Shown: positions 21,931 through 32,654, counted from the first letter of the stretch. The stretch: 64,000 nt of DNA from Branchipolynoe longqiensis (GCA_030323885.1 CM059186.1:27451005-27515004); one strand, 5' to 3'. Notes: generated by a model not told the origin, from the letters alone. Numbers and translations: made by a program.

Positions 21931-22111
21931 AGGAGTCAGCGTCAGTGCCAGCCTGAATAACGTAGCTTCTTCTTCTTCTTGGTTGTCCATCAGTAGCGAT
22001 GATGACAGCAACGCTTCATTTGTTGTGAACTCGTCGATGACCGATGAGTCCAATTTGTGCTCAGAATCTGCAGTGGGTGGCAGGTTGGACATATGCTGCA
22101 GTCAGAGAATG

Positions 22112-22807
22112 CCCGGTCACATACACGTTAGTGGACGTGGTTGAACATAGTGGAGGCTAATGTAGTTGAACGTAGTTGAACGTAGTTTGACATAGTTGAA
22201 CGTAGTTGAATGTAGTTGAACGTAGTTGAACATAGTTGAACTTAGTTGAACGTAGTTGAACATAGTTGGATGTAGTTGGATGTAGTTGAACATAGTTGAA
22301 CATAGTTGAACTTAGTTGAACGTAGTTGAATATACCGGTATCCATACTTCTCCTTGGTAATAACGTGGGTGAGCCATGAGTTCCCATTTAATCTTTGGAA
22401 ATGTTCAAAAGAGTGCTACGTTAGAGGCTGAATTTGCATCCGTGATGCTAACATACTCTAGCATACTCTAGCCTACTCTAGCATACTCTAGCATGCTCTA
22501 GCATACTCTAGTGTACTCTAGCATACTTGGACGAAGCCCTGGTCACATAGCCATTAGTGGTCGTAGGTGAACGTAGTGGAGGGTAACGTAGTTGAACGTA
22601 GTTGAATGTACCGGCATCCATACCATAATGTATTTATCTGTACCGTAACATATTTATCCGTGCAGTAAGTATTTATCTGTACCAAAACCTTCCCTACTTT
22701 AAAGTATTTCAATGTAGTTTAACGTACTTACACCATGTTTGACCCACATTAGCCTCCACTATGTTCACCTACGTTCAACTACGTTCACTAACAGGTATCT
22801 GACTGGG
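22112..22807. mobile_element. MITE-10 with about 55-bp inverted ends and internal minisatellites
   Basis: The left end CCCGGTCACATACACGTTAG continues to GAACATAGTGGAGGCTAATG. The right end in reverse complement is CCCAGTCAGATACCTGTTAG continuing to the same GAACATAGTGGAGGCTAATG. Between them lie a 10-bp array (GTAGTTGAAC, 22160-22330), a second 10-bp array (GCATACTCTA, 22450-22530) and another left-end-like copy at about 22543-22605. No coding capacity is present. Confidence 0.75.
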
Positions 22808-23240
22808 GCAAGAGAGTCTTGTAGGTGAAGGAGAATAACATGGCTAATACCATACTGACTGTATTGCCTTGGTTGTATTCATTCTAGGCTTCCTCCATCA
22901 GATATATGTACACTTTGCCGGTGGGTCTGTCTAGCTGAGTGTTGCATCTTTGAGCACAAACCAACTAATAGTCTGATAGTTGTAATACCGCCTCGATTAG
23001 CCATGAAGCGCAAACTCTTCAGCGACCTACGAGCCGCCCGCCCCATTTCATGATTTCCCCAGCTGACTTCCAAAAGCACCCCAGGAATAAGCCTGTATGC
23101 AGAAAGCTTTCAGTTAATCTCCTCCTTTATCGCCCTCTCCAATGCGGTAGTTCCTAGGACACTGGATTAATCTCTTTTGTGGTGATTACTTTGTGATATC
23201 CTATAAAGGGAGTAATGCAGCTATCCAATGGGATGACTGA
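22808..23240. other. No feature recognised
   Basis: Ordinary composition. A 66-codon minus-strand frame has no motif. Confidence 0.45.
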
Positions 23241-23244
23241 GCGC

Positions 23245-23560
23245 TGACTGGCTGGCTGGCTTTCCATGCTGGGAGCTTGTGGGTTTGAAACCCCAACTGA
23301 GTCAAACGCATGAGTTGCAAAATTGATACTTGTCGCTACTTAGCCTGGCACTCGGCATTAATAGGATAGGACGAAAGAGCTGGTTTATGCAGCATCAGAA
23401 TAACATGACTGAGTGGGAAATTGGGTCATGGTGGTGATGGCCATTTCCTCAAGTAGCGCAGCACTATAAAACTGCCAGGAGCGCGCACTGCCACAAATCG
23501 GTACCGATCCTAATATGACCTTAGATGTTGCTTAGACGTGAAGCCTCAACAAACAAACTG
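23245..23560 (+). mobile_element. SINE-1 copy with decayed head
   Basis: The head retains GGGTTTGAAACCCC and GAGTCAAACGCATGAG. The body has AATAGGATAGGACGAAAGAG and ATGACTGAGTGGGA, and the tail ends CCTCAACAAACAAAC. The front of the head is degraded into GGCT repeats. Confidence 0.8.
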
Positions 23561-23619
23561 ATGAACAGACTCTATTTTGTCCTGCATGTGTGTGTGGGTG
23601 GGTGGGTGTTAGCTATGAC

Positions 23620-23918
23620 AAGGTTGGTTGTTGGAGTTTTACGTCCTGTCAACATGTATGGTCATATCGGGATGGTTACCGACTTGTGAAAGTGCACACT
23701 CATGGCAACTTTATAATGCTGCCCCACTGGGAAATCAAGCCCGTGCGGCACCATGACCCTATATCCCACTCAGTCACATTATCCTGATACTGAGCTAACC
23801 AGTCCTTGTCCTATCCTATTAATGCTGAGCACCAGGCTTGGTTTGACTCGACCGGGAACGGAACTTCCGATCTCCCTCACGCGAGGCCCGCGCTCTACTG
23901 ATTCGGCAACGGGAGGGA
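23620..23918 (-). mobile_element. SINE-1 copy, nearly full length
   Basis: The tail GGTTGGTTGTTGGAGTTTTA starts the element on the plus strand. It ends in the reverse head CGCGAGGCCCGCGCTCTACTG and GATTCGGCAAC. The body is deleted by a few bases around 23838. Confidence 0.85.
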
Positions 23919-23919
23919 G

Positions 23920-24285
23920 TTGGAATGATGGGCGTCCACTATAAAAGAATCTTCTCCAACCTCCTTGGGCAACAACAAAAGCGTCCCGGCAACCAGCGAT
24001 GAATTAGTGATGAGCGCCATCTTCCGGATGTGGGAATCGCATCTGCGCACGCAATCAAGGCTCATCAGCTCACATCGACTTCCGGTGTCTAATTCTGACC
24101 TGTGATTGGTCGGCGACTGGGGTTGGGTGGGAGGGAGGGGCGGGTGGGGGGGGGACGGGGAGGGGCGAGTGAGGGGTGTTTATTAATCTGTCTGCGGTGA
24201 AAAGGACGATGTGGTGGGTGGGTTGTCAGTGCAGGTGGGGGATGGTCGAGGCCGGGGGTGAAGAATGGGGGAGAAGAGGAGGAGG
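23920..24285. other. Unique and G-rich sequence
   Basis: A G-rich segment (GGGTGGGGGGGGGACGGGG) lies at about 24141-24160. No gene or known repeat was recognised. Confidence 0.4.
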
Positions 24286-24289
24286 AGGT

Positions 24290-24642
24290 TGTTATTGTTT
24301 GTTGTTGTTCTATATCCTAGCAACACGAATGGTCATATCAGGACGGCTACCAACTTGTTACGGTGCGCACTCATGGTGACTTTATAGTCCTGACCAGGGA
24401 GACCAGGCCACCAGCACCATGACCTGATATCCCACTCAGTCACATTATCCTGACACTGAGGCAACTAGTCCTTGCCCTATCCTAATAATGGCGAGTGCCT
24501 GGCTAGGAAGTGACAAGTGTAAATTTGTAAGTCATTGGTTTGACTCGACCAGGGTTCAAACTCATAACCCAATAGGTTCGGATCCCTTGATCTCCCAAAA
24601 TAGGAGATGGATGCTCAACTTATTCGGCCATCCCGTCTGGTT
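24290..24642 (-). mobile_element. SINE-1 copy, second head type
   Basis: The plus strand starts GTTATTGTTTGTTGTTG and ends TTATTCGGCCATCCCGTCTG. The head is the long-arm type also seen at 7711-8069. Confidence 0.85.
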
Positions 24643-24819
24643 GGAGGAGAAGGGGTGGAGGAGAGAAGGGCTGTGGTGGTATGGTTGCAGGAGAGTGCTT
24701 TGTGAAGACTGTGTGAGAAAGGTGCAGAAGGGGTGGAGGCGAGGGGAGGTCCTTGTGAGATCTAAGGCGGCCGCACACACGCAAACACACATACATGTAT
24801 AATATATATATATATAGTT

Positions 24820-24995
24820 ATCTGCACAGAGCTCTGAGGCTAGGAGCCGCCTAGATAGGTAGGCATGGGTAGGGTGGTGGCATCAGGGAGCCTGGGTGGT
24901 GTAATGTTTATCACACTGGCCCGGAATGCAAGAGTTGTGGGTTCGACTCCTGCTTTAGCCGCAATATTTCCCATTGTCATCACCCCCATGACATT
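24820..24995 (+). mobile_element. SINE-2 copy, partial
   Basis: CATCAGGGAGCCTGGGTGGT, TAATGTTTATCACACTGGCC and GGGTTCGACTCCTGC show the SINE-2 core with mutations. It ends CATCACCCCCATGACA. Confidence 0.8.
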
Positions 24996-24999
24996 TATA

Positions 25000-25855
25000 T
25001 ATATATGAAGCGTGCCCTACACTACCCGATTATCCTAATCGAATTGTGTTGAGGATGTATAATTAACATCCACCTCACAGTAACCGATTTATAGGATAAT
25101 TAAATCTGAATGAGGATATACATTTTCTTCAGCGGTACATTGAGTGAAAATAACGGCCGCTGAGCTATGGGCGAGCAGGTGGCACCACATGGTGAGGTCA
25201 TTAGGTACCAATATATCACCTAATGAGTAGGTGACTAGTACGATGACTTAGTAGCTGGGGAGTAGATGGATATTCTGGATTATTATACTCGTATAATGGG
25301 TTATTCAGCATATATATAATTTTATTTAAACCCGCTTCACACTACCGGAACATCATGATATAATGCATTCATTGGAATCTTCAGAAATACAAATACTTTG
25401 GATTTTGAGACAAATTCAAATAATTAGGATTTGAGACAAATTCTGCCGCCACATTTAGTTTTTTTTTAAATTTAATTAATTTGAAAAGACAAAAAAAAAG
25501 ACAGCGACAAAAAAAAATAGACTGGACGTGGCATTCTCCAGCCTGTTCATCGAGGTTCAAGGCCAATCGTCGCGCAGTGTACAGCGGGCTTAAGACGTGC
25601 AGGTCGCCTGGTGTCTCTGGGAGTCTGTGATGTGTAGGGAGGACGGTGCGATTATTGCCGACGACTCTCTGAAGATGCATGTAGCACGCCATGAATGAAG
25701 GTCTTTAGCCGCCCTCTCCACCCACTGCATCATCGCACACACTATTGTAAAGCAACCAAGCATTATAAACCAATCGGCGTGGTGGTGACGACAGCAGCGA
25801 CACCAAAAACAATGTCGAAGGACGGGGGAAGACGGATGGCGGGATAAGTTATAGT
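25000..25855. other. About 850 bp without recognised feature
   Basis: AT-rich, with long A and T runs (25458-25520). Similar words occur near both ends of the first third (GAAGCGTGCCCTACACTACC, CGCTTCACACTACC), but I could not define an element. Confidence 0.4.
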
Positions 25856-25884
25856 TGGGTGGTTGTTGGAGTTTTACATCCTAC

Positions 25885-26070
25885 CAACCATCTCCCACCA
25901 AGCCCAGCAGACTGGTCACATGTGTGTAAAGCACCCTCGTTGGAGGTGTTTAATTTGGCGCTGTGGGAGATTAGTGTACTTTTATAACCGGTTGCTAATT
26001 CTCCTCGTTACAGAAGAAACATGTGTGATCAATTTGGTAATATTTCCGCTGCAAGGGGGATGCCTGAGGT
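25885..26070. repeat. Duplicated block, copy 1
   Basis: It contains CACCCTCGTTGGAGGTGTTT, GCTAATTCTCCTCGTTACAG and GGGGGATGCCTGAGGTTGG. The same block lies at 29655-29840, also followed directly by a reverse SINE-1 at the same site. Confidence 0.8.
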
Positions 26071-26441
26071 TGGTTGGTTGGTTGGTTGGTTGTTGGAGTT
26101 TTACATCCTGGCAACACCTAATACATGTATCAGTAAGGGTACCGACTTGTGACAGTGCACACTCATGGCAACTATATAGGACTGCCCCATTGGGAGACCA
26201 AGCCACCAGCACCATGACCTGATATCCCACTCAGTCACAAAATCCTGACACTTACCCAACAAGTCCTTGTCCTATCCTAATAATGCCGAGCGTCTGGCTA
26301 AGAAGGGACAAGTGTCAATATTTAAGTCATTGGTTTGACTCAACATGGGTTCGAACTCATGGGTTCGAAATCCAATGATCTACCAACTACCAAAAGCGGG
26401 AGAGGGACACTCAACTCATTCGGCCATCCTGTCTGGTGAGG
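26071..26441 (-). mobile_element. SINE-1 copy, second head type, in duplicated block
   Basis: It starts with five GGTT units, then TTGGAGTTTTACATCCTGGC, and ends with the reverse head CAACTCATTCGGCCATCCTG. It inserted right after GATGCCTGAG, the same site as the 29.84-kb copy. Confidence 0.85.
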
Positions 26442-26503
26442 AAAAGTTATAACTTGGGTGCGGATCAAAGACACTGATAAGACACCTGGGGGGAAATATC
26501 AAC

Positions 26504-26696
26504 CATGCGGGTTGACCAAATGAGTTGAGTGCTCGCCTCCCATTTTTATACTTCGTGGGATTCAAAACCGACCGAGTCAAACCAATGACTTAACTTATAC
26601 TTGTCGCTAGCTAGCATGGCGATCAGCATTATTAGTATAGGGCAAAGAGCAGTGGAATGAGGAAGACCAATTGTTTATGATTGAAAATGTCCCAGC
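26504..26696 (+). mobile_element. SINE-1B copy
   Basis: The head is GACCAAATGAGTTGAGTGCT, the body ATTATTAGTATAGGGCAAAG, and the alternative tail GCAGTGGAATGAGGAAGACC followed by TTATGATTGAAAATGTCCC. It ends directly against a MITE-1 TTAA. Confidence 0.8.
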
Positions 26697-27051
26697 TTAA
26701 AGCTGCATAATCCGATGAAAACATCAAATTTTCAAAACCAAGACAATTATCTAGATTTGATTCTACATATCTAACTTAGATACTGCTGCACTTATTAAAC
26801 ATTTGTCATCACATAGAAGGGAATACTGAGTAAATTTAATAGAACCTGTTACTGCCGAAGCCTATGGTGTTAGAGTTTTGGCAAGCTTGCCTAAATTCAT
26901 TTTGCATGTTTGCACTTCAAATATCTCAAAAGTTAACCATTCAAAGTAAACGTTACTTCAAACTAAAGTAAGGTAGATTATAACCACCAACCTAACATAT
27001 TTATCTCAGAAAATGACAGAAACTCAAAACCATTGGAATATGCAACTTTGA
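26697..27051 (-). mobile_element. MITE-1 copy, near-complete, 355 bp
   Basis: It starts TTAAAGCTGCATAATCCGAT at a TTAA (26697-26700) and ends CCATTGGAATATGCAACTTT with the far TTAA mutated to TTGA. This is one of the best copies for defining the family. Confidence 0.9.
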
Positions 27052-27469
27052 TCAAGTAATGACCCCCCTCCCCCGCACCCCCACCCACAACAAAACCACA
27101 ACTAAATTAAGCAAACATAATGTGACTTTGACCTGTAATAGATCAGTGCATAAAAAGATGCGTGGTTATCTTGCTTTATGAATTACAATTTGTCGCAGGT
27201 AATTGATTGCGTGTGTTCGGTTACAGCAGATGGCGCCACCGCACTTGCAGTTTTGTATTGTTTTTTTTATGGTGGGTAGTTTTTATCTGAAGCTCCTTCA
27301 CTTTGATTGCTTTCCGACATGGGCCACTCGCGTGATCGCCATTATGAAAGAGCAAATACAAATGGTTTGATAAAAAAAATAGCTCATAAATAAACATGAG
27401 AATTTCTTTGTTGGTTTCTTATGTGTCTGTGGTTGGTCTCTATAATTGCGTTTCTAATTTCACAATATA
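27052..27469. other. No feature recognised
   Basis: Starts C-rich (27055-27085), then ordinary composition. No gene evidence. Confidence 0.45.
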
Positions 27470-27482
27470 GTTTGACCATCCA

Positions 27483-27954
27483 TCATCATCATCATGCTGT
27501 CGGTCGCGATGTGACAAAGACTGCTTTCATTACTCTGTTACTTGACTGCCGCTCTCCAACTTGGTAACCTGGGCGACGACCGAGCCGGCATGGTGTTTTG
27601 TGTGGTTGTACATTTCATGAAAGCTGCCTGCAAAAGTGTTGAAGTGCTGCTGGCTTTTGCAAGTTACCAGCAGCACTCTCTCGGGGAGCAAATATAGGTT
27701 TCACACCGGCAAGAACATGTCAAGACAGGCGCAGACTATTTGTCCCTGCAGTGGCTGGTCGGGAGATGTTGGGAGTTCCATACATCAACCGCCCTTAATG
27801 CTACCACAGTGACATGGTTTTCTGTTTAGGGTTTGCTCCCTTAGCCTTCGGTTCTGTCAAGAACCTGTACCACAAGGCAGTGGTTTACAACTCTGCAGGG
27901 GAGGGGCATTAAACTCCCTGAGGTATTGCAATACCTGTAATACCTGCATACCAG
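27483..27954 (-). mobile_element. LINE-derived non-autonomous element with 13-bp target duplication
   Basis: It is flanked by GTTTGACCATCCA at 27470-27482 and 27955-27967. On the minus strand the 3' end (ATGATGATGATGG preceded by TCGCGACCGACAGC and AAAGCAGTCTTTGTC) is the LINE tail seen at 11495-11544 and 58082-58150. Upstream is a roughly 350-bp module with no RT motif (CAGAAAACCATGTCACTGTG, GACAAATAGTCTGCGCC-like, AGTGCTGCTGGTAAC). The same module precedes the 58-kb LINE tail. Either it is the 5' region of that LINE with the middle deleted, or a SINE-like partner using its tail. Confidence 0.8.
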
Positions 27955-28000
27955 GTTTGACCATCCACAATCGTCATATTTCAGTTATTTCACAGACGAG

Positions 28001-28075
28001 ATGGCCGAATGAGTTGAGTTCCTTTCATCACATGCGGAAGGTCGTGGGTTCGAACCCCGGCGCAAACACGCAGTA
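28001..28075 (+). mobile_element. Isolated tRNA-like SINE head
   Basis: GACGAGATGGCCGAATGAGT and GTCGTGGGTTCGAACCCCGG form the long-arm SINE-1 head with good A and B boxes. The body that should follow is missing. A degraded Leu/Ser-type tRNA cannot be fully excluded, but stems are imperfect. Confidence 0.6.
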
Positions 28076-28109
28076 GTAGTATACAAGTATGTACATATAT
28101 GCGTTTTTT

Positions 28110-28232
28110 GGGGTTTTACGTCCTGGCAACATCAAACGTCATATCAGGAACGGTACCGACATGTGACCGGTCGCACTCATGGCGACGTTATAGTGCTGTC
28201 CCACTGAGAGACTAGCCCGCTTGCATTATGAC
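28110..28232 (-). mobile_element. SINE-1 tail-side fragment
   Basis: GGGGTTTTACGTCCTGGCAA through GACTAGCCCGCTTGCATTAT matches the 3' half of SINE-1 in reverse. It ends at the start of a 46-bp minisatellite. Confidence 0.8.
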
Positions 28233-28350
28233 CCAAGACCACGTCATTCTCTCATGTCACACACCTGCTCGTGTCATTCTCTCACGTCACACACACCTAC
28301 CTCATACCACCTGCTCACGTCATTCTCTCACGTGACACACACCTATCTCA
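28233..28350. repeat. Small 46-bp minisatellite locus
   Basis: Two to three units of CACGTCATTCTCTCACGTCA and CACACACCTAYCTCATACCA. The same unit forms the large array at 30480-31325. Confidence 0.85.
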
Positions 28351-28674
28351 CATCATATCCTGATGATGAGTTATATATGCGTAGAATACATAAATATCGC
28401 TCAGTTATTAACTCGGATTTGTTTAATTGTCACTTCATGTACAGTCTTATTTGAACCTACACACTTCATAAATCTGCCATAAATCGATGAATATAGGCAT
28501 TTAATTCAAACCCTAATTTTGTACGCAAAATTCACCTTGTGATGAGTGATTTTCATCTGTGCTATATCTGCCAATATAGAACAATCCATTGTACACGCTT
28601 CATTACACTGATGCTAAAGTGGTAATCGTGAACATGACACCGCCATTAGCGAACATTGTTACTCGTTTTAAACA
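28351..28674. other. No feature recognised
   Basis: AT-rich sequence without repeat or coding match. Confidence 0.4.
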
Positions 28675-29185
28675 CAGTGTGGTGGTCTGCACTGACCTCT
28701 CAGGCAAGGAGCCGCATGGACAGGTAGGCGTGGGTAGTGTGTTGATATCAGGGAGCCTAGGTGGTGTAATGGTTAGCACACTGGCCCGGAATGCAAAGAG
28801 ACGTGGGTTCGAGTCCCGCTCTAGGCGCAATATTTCCCATTTTCATCACCCCCACGACACTGGTGCCGTGACCAGGATGCTATACAAGCTATGCGCTGTA
28901 TAGTTGTTGAACCTACCCTGTGTATGTAAGTGCGTTGCATTGCCTGTATGTATGTAATTGTAAGCATTATAAGACTTACAATTCCAGGGGGACGAGTGTG
29001 GTGGTCTGCACTGACCTCTCAGGCAAGGAGCCGCATGGACAGGTAGGCGTGGGTAGTGTGTTGATATCAGGGAGCCTAGGTGGTGTAATGGTTAGCACAC
29101 TGGCCCGGAATGCAAAGAGACGTGGGTTCGAGTCCCGCTCTAGGCGGAATATTTCCCATTTTCATCACCCCCACGACAACAGTAA
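28675..29185 (+). mobile_element. SINE-2 head-to-tail dimer, 319-bp spacing
   Basis: Two tRNA-like cores at 28755-28826 and 29074-29145 are almost identical (GCCTAGGTGGTGTAATGGTT to GGGTTCGAGTCCCGCTCTAG). They are preceded by the same GACCTCTCAGGCAAGGAGCC. The first unit continues through TAGTTGTTGAACCTACCCTG and TTGTAAGCATTATAAGACTT into the start of the second. The second stops after CATCACCCCCACGACA. The high similarity suggests recent duplication or a dimeric source element. Confidence 0.85.
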
Positions 29186-29332
29186 CCACCATATGCCATC
29201 CTGCATATTACATTAATGCCGAGTCCTACCAGAATAGGTGGCTTCGGCACTTTTGTAATTACAAACTCATTGTGGAATCAACTAGAAATAACCCGCACCT
29301 CCACTCCCCCAACCCTACATCTATCTCCCACC

Positions 29333-29655
29333 CACCGGACGCTCGAATCGGTAGAGCACAGGCCTACCATGCAGAATATCGGGAGTTCAATTCCAAGTCG
29401 AGTCAAACCAATGACTTCCAAATTGATACTTGTCACTTCCTAGCCAGGCTCTCGGCATTAATAGGATAGGGCAAGGACTGGTTAGCTCAGTGTCAGGATA
29501 ATGTGACTGAGTGGGATATCAGGTCATGGTGCTGGTGGCCTGGTCTCCCCATGGATCAACACTATAAAGTCGCCATGAGTGCACACTATCACAAGTCGGT
29601 GCCCATTCTGATATGACTTTAGATGGTGCCAAGATGTAAAACTCCAACAACCAAT
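29333..29655 (+). mobile_element. SINE-1 copy, full length
   Basis: The head CTCGAATCGGTAGAGCACAG and GGGAGTTCAATTCCAAGTCG is followed by the complete body. The tail GATGTAAAACTCCAACAACC runs into duplicated block copy 2. Confidence 0.85.
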
Positions 29656-29840
29656 GAGCCATCTGCCACCGAGCCCATACTGGTCACATGTGCATAAAGA
29701 ACACCCTCGTTGGAGGTGTTTAATTTGGTGCTGTCTGAGATTGATGAATGTACTTTTATAGCCGGTCGCTAATTCTCCTCGTGACAGAAGAAACATGAGT
29801 AATCAATTCGGTAATATTTCCACTGCCAGGGGAATGCCTG
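29656..29840. repeat. Duplicated block, copy 2
   Basis: CACCCTCGTTGGAGGTGTTT, GCTAATTCTCCTCGTGACAG and GGGGAATGCCTGAGGTTGG are in the same order as copy 1 at 25885-26070, with scattered differences. Confidence 0.8.
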
Positions 29841-30184
29841 AGGTTGGTTGGTTGGTTGTTGGAGTTTTACATCCTGGCAACACCTACTATCATATCTGTA
29901 CAGGTACCGACTTGTGACAGTGCACACTCATGGCAACTATATAGGACTGCTCAATTGGGAAACCAGGCCCTCAGCACCATGACATGATATCCTATTCAGT
30001 CACATTATCCTGACACTCAGCCAAACAGTCCTTGCCCCATCCTAATAATGCCGAGTGCCAGGCTAGGAAGCGACAAGAATCAATTTTTAACTCATTGGTT
30101 TGACTCGATCAGCGTTCGAACCCCTGCGTTCGAATCCAATGATCTCCCTAAACGGAGACGGACACTCAACTCATTCAGCCATCA
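29841..30184 (-). mobile_element. SINE-1 copy, second head type, in duplicated block
   Basis: A reverse copy from GGTTGGTTGGTTGTTGGAGT to CAACTCATTCAGCCAT. Flanks AATGCCTGAGG (left) and GATGCCTGCGG (right) look like a target-site duplication of about 9-10 bp. Confidence 0.85.
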
Positions 30185-30196
30185 GGATGCCTGCGG

Positions 30197-30479
30197 TGGA
30201 CTGGGACTTGGAGTTATGTGTGAGTGTGGAGCGTTTGTGGGTGTGTGTGTGGGTGTGTGGAGGCACGCCCAGCATTCCGTCGGCCCTTGTGGTGTGTGGG
30301 TGGGTGTTGGTGTCGGTGTGTGGTGTGTGTGGTGTGCAGGTGTTGGTGTGGCTGTGTGGTGACAGTCTTAATAGTGCTTGTGAGCAGCTCCGAGAGGCCT
30401 GGGCCACTAGGAAGCCACTTCAGACTTTCAAATCAGTCGGCACCGACACAGCCTGACAGAGGACAGTGCTGACTTTGTG
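30197..30479. other. GT-rich sequence
   Basis: GTGTGTGTGGGTGTGTGG-type degenerate GT runs at 30215-30360. No gene was recognised. Confidence 0.5.
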
Positions 30480-31325
30480 AGCTATAGTCATGTCACACAA
30501 ATATATCTCATGCCACCTGCTCATGTCATTCTCGCACATCACACACACACCTATCTCATGACACCTGCTCACCTCATTCTCTCATGTCACACACACCTAT
30601 CTCATGCCACCTGCTCACGGCATTCTCTCACGTCACACAGACATATCTCATGCCACCCGTTCACATAATTCGTTCATGTCACACACACCTATCTCATGCC
30701 ACCTGCTCACGTCATTCTCTCAAGTCACACACATTTATCTCATGCCACCTACTCACGTCATTCTCTCATGTCACACACACCTATCTCATGCCATCTGCTC
30801 ACGTCATTCTCTCACGTGACACACACCTGTCTCATGCCACCTGCTCACTCATTCTCTCACGTGACACACACCTATTTCATGCCACATGCTCACGTCCTTA
30901 TCTCACGTCACACAGACCTACCTCATGCCACCTGCTCACGTCATTCTCTCAAGTCACACACATCTATCTCATGCCACCTGCTCACGGCATTCTCTCATGT
31001 CACACACCTACCTCATGACACCTGTTCAGGTCATTCTCTCATGTCACACACACGTATGTCATGACACCTGCTCACGTCATTCTCTCACGTCACACACACC
31101 TATCTCATGCAACCTGCTCACGGCATTCTCTCACGTCACACCACACCTACCTCATGACACCTACTCACGTCATTCTCGCATGTCACACACACCTATCTCA
31201 TGCCACCTGTTCACATCATTCTTTCACGTCACACACACCTACCTCATGCCACCTGCTCACGGCATTCTCTCACATCACACACACCTACCTCATGCCACCT
31301 GCTCACGTCATTCTCTCACCAATTA
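30480..31325. repeat. 46-bp minisatellite, about 18 units
   Basis: The unit is GCTCACGTCATTCTCTCACG followed by TCACACACACCTATCTCATG and CCACCT. Units differ by a few substitutions. Because 46 is not divisible by three and the unit lacks stops in every plus frame, all three plus frames give long HTHLSHATCS/VILSCHTH/SCHLLTAFSH-type translations. Confidence 0.95.
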
Positions 31326-32199
31326 GGTATTTCTAGCCTGATGTGTGAGGTAACAGGGCATGCTGGGTAGACCTGGGGGTGGGGGGGGGGCGGGGGTCAG
31401 GCGGGAGGGTGTTAGTCCTGGTAGGGTGGTAGAGGGGCGCGTATGTTTCTCTCTACCACCACCAGGGGCGTACATGGCCCAATGAGACAGGTTTAATGTG
31501 GAACTCCCAGGTAAATATGTATTAAATGATCCGATGTTTGTATGTTCCCTAAAACTATTAGAGATCATGACCACTTGGTGTTATAGTGAGGAGTGCGTTG
31601 TAGATCTCCTATTAAATGTATTATGAAAACTGATAATTCATATGTGCTGAAATGAAGTTGGCTGTGGATTGGTGGGTCAGTTCCCTCCCCATTGCCAGAA
31701 GGAGGATACAGGGAAGTGGATGGGTCACCACACCCCTCCCACCTCCATCACCCTAGATTGACAGGTGAGGTTGACCGATGAGATTGTATGCCTAGTGAGG
31801 TTGAACACAAGATTTGCATGTTCTACTTGGTAAGACTGACCAATCAGATTGGTATGCAACTTAACTGGCTGAAAAGATACCATAAAAGAAGGGTACTGGT
31901 AGTGAGATAGGCAACCAAGAGGAAATCAAGAAGAGAGAGAAGCAAGAGAAGAACCAAGAGGAAGAGAGCCACCCTGGCAGCCCTGACTTCCACACTGTTA
32001 TTTTGAGGGTTATGAGTTCATTTTGTAATAACCTGCAGAGTAGTGCAGTACATCTATAGTGAGTAACATTAATAGTAATTCGAGACCTTTTGGCTCCCAC
32101 ATCAAACCAGGCAGGGTGTAAATTATGATTATGATTCTAGTGGGGTCATATCCGCTAATTAACAACACTACCCTCTCATACCACCTACTCCCGCCGCCC
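31326..32199. other. About 870 bp, no feature recognised
   Basis: It includes a G-rich run at 31377-31395 and purine-rich AGAGAGAAGCAAGAGAAGAA near 31931. No coding or repeat-family match was found. Confidence 0.45.
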
Positions 32200-32420
32200 A
32201 CTCACACTGCCTAATCACACTACCCACCCACTCACACCACCCACTCACACCACCCACTCACACCACCCACTCACACCACTCGCCCTTACCTCACACCACT
32301 CACTCTCACCTCACACCATTCACTCTCACCTCACACCACCTACTTTCACCTTCACCTCACACCACCCACTCCAATCTCACTCCACTCCCTCACACCACCC
32401 AAACACAAATCCCCGACTCC
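32200..32420. repeat. CACCCACTCACAC-type tandem repeat
   Basis: Degenerate units of about 13 bp (CCACTCACACCAC) are followed by CTCACCTCACACCA variants. Confidence 0.9.
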
Positions 32421-32522
32421 ACATGCTTTACACAAACGCATACACACACCAAATGTCTTACACACACCTGTCTAAATAACCCCCCCCCCGCCCCCAATAG
32501 CCAATGTCACCCCCTCCTGACC

Positions 32523-32573
32523 TCGTGACCTGAGATGTTGCCAGGCCGTAAAACTCCAACAACCAACCAACCT
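32523..32573 (+). mobile_element. SINE-1 tail fragment
   Basis: TGAGATGTTGCCAGGCCGTA followed by AAACTCCAACAACCAACCAA is the last 50 bp of SINE-1. Confidence 0.8.
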
Positions 32574-32654
32574 CTGCCAGTCACCCCTCCCCACACCTGC
32601 CCGCCCCTTGTCATTATTCAGTGCCCCCCCCCCCCCCCCAGTGCTCTGCCGTGC

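Noticed and set aside
28603..28830. Open frame reading RLERDSNPRLFAFRASVLTI
   Set aside because: It is the reverse of the SINE-2 tRNA-like core. The same peptide appears at each SINE-2 copy (for example 18960-19142).
30480..31325. CRISPR array
   Set aside because: The 46-bp units are contiguous with no unique spacers, and the surrounding DNA is eukaryotic.
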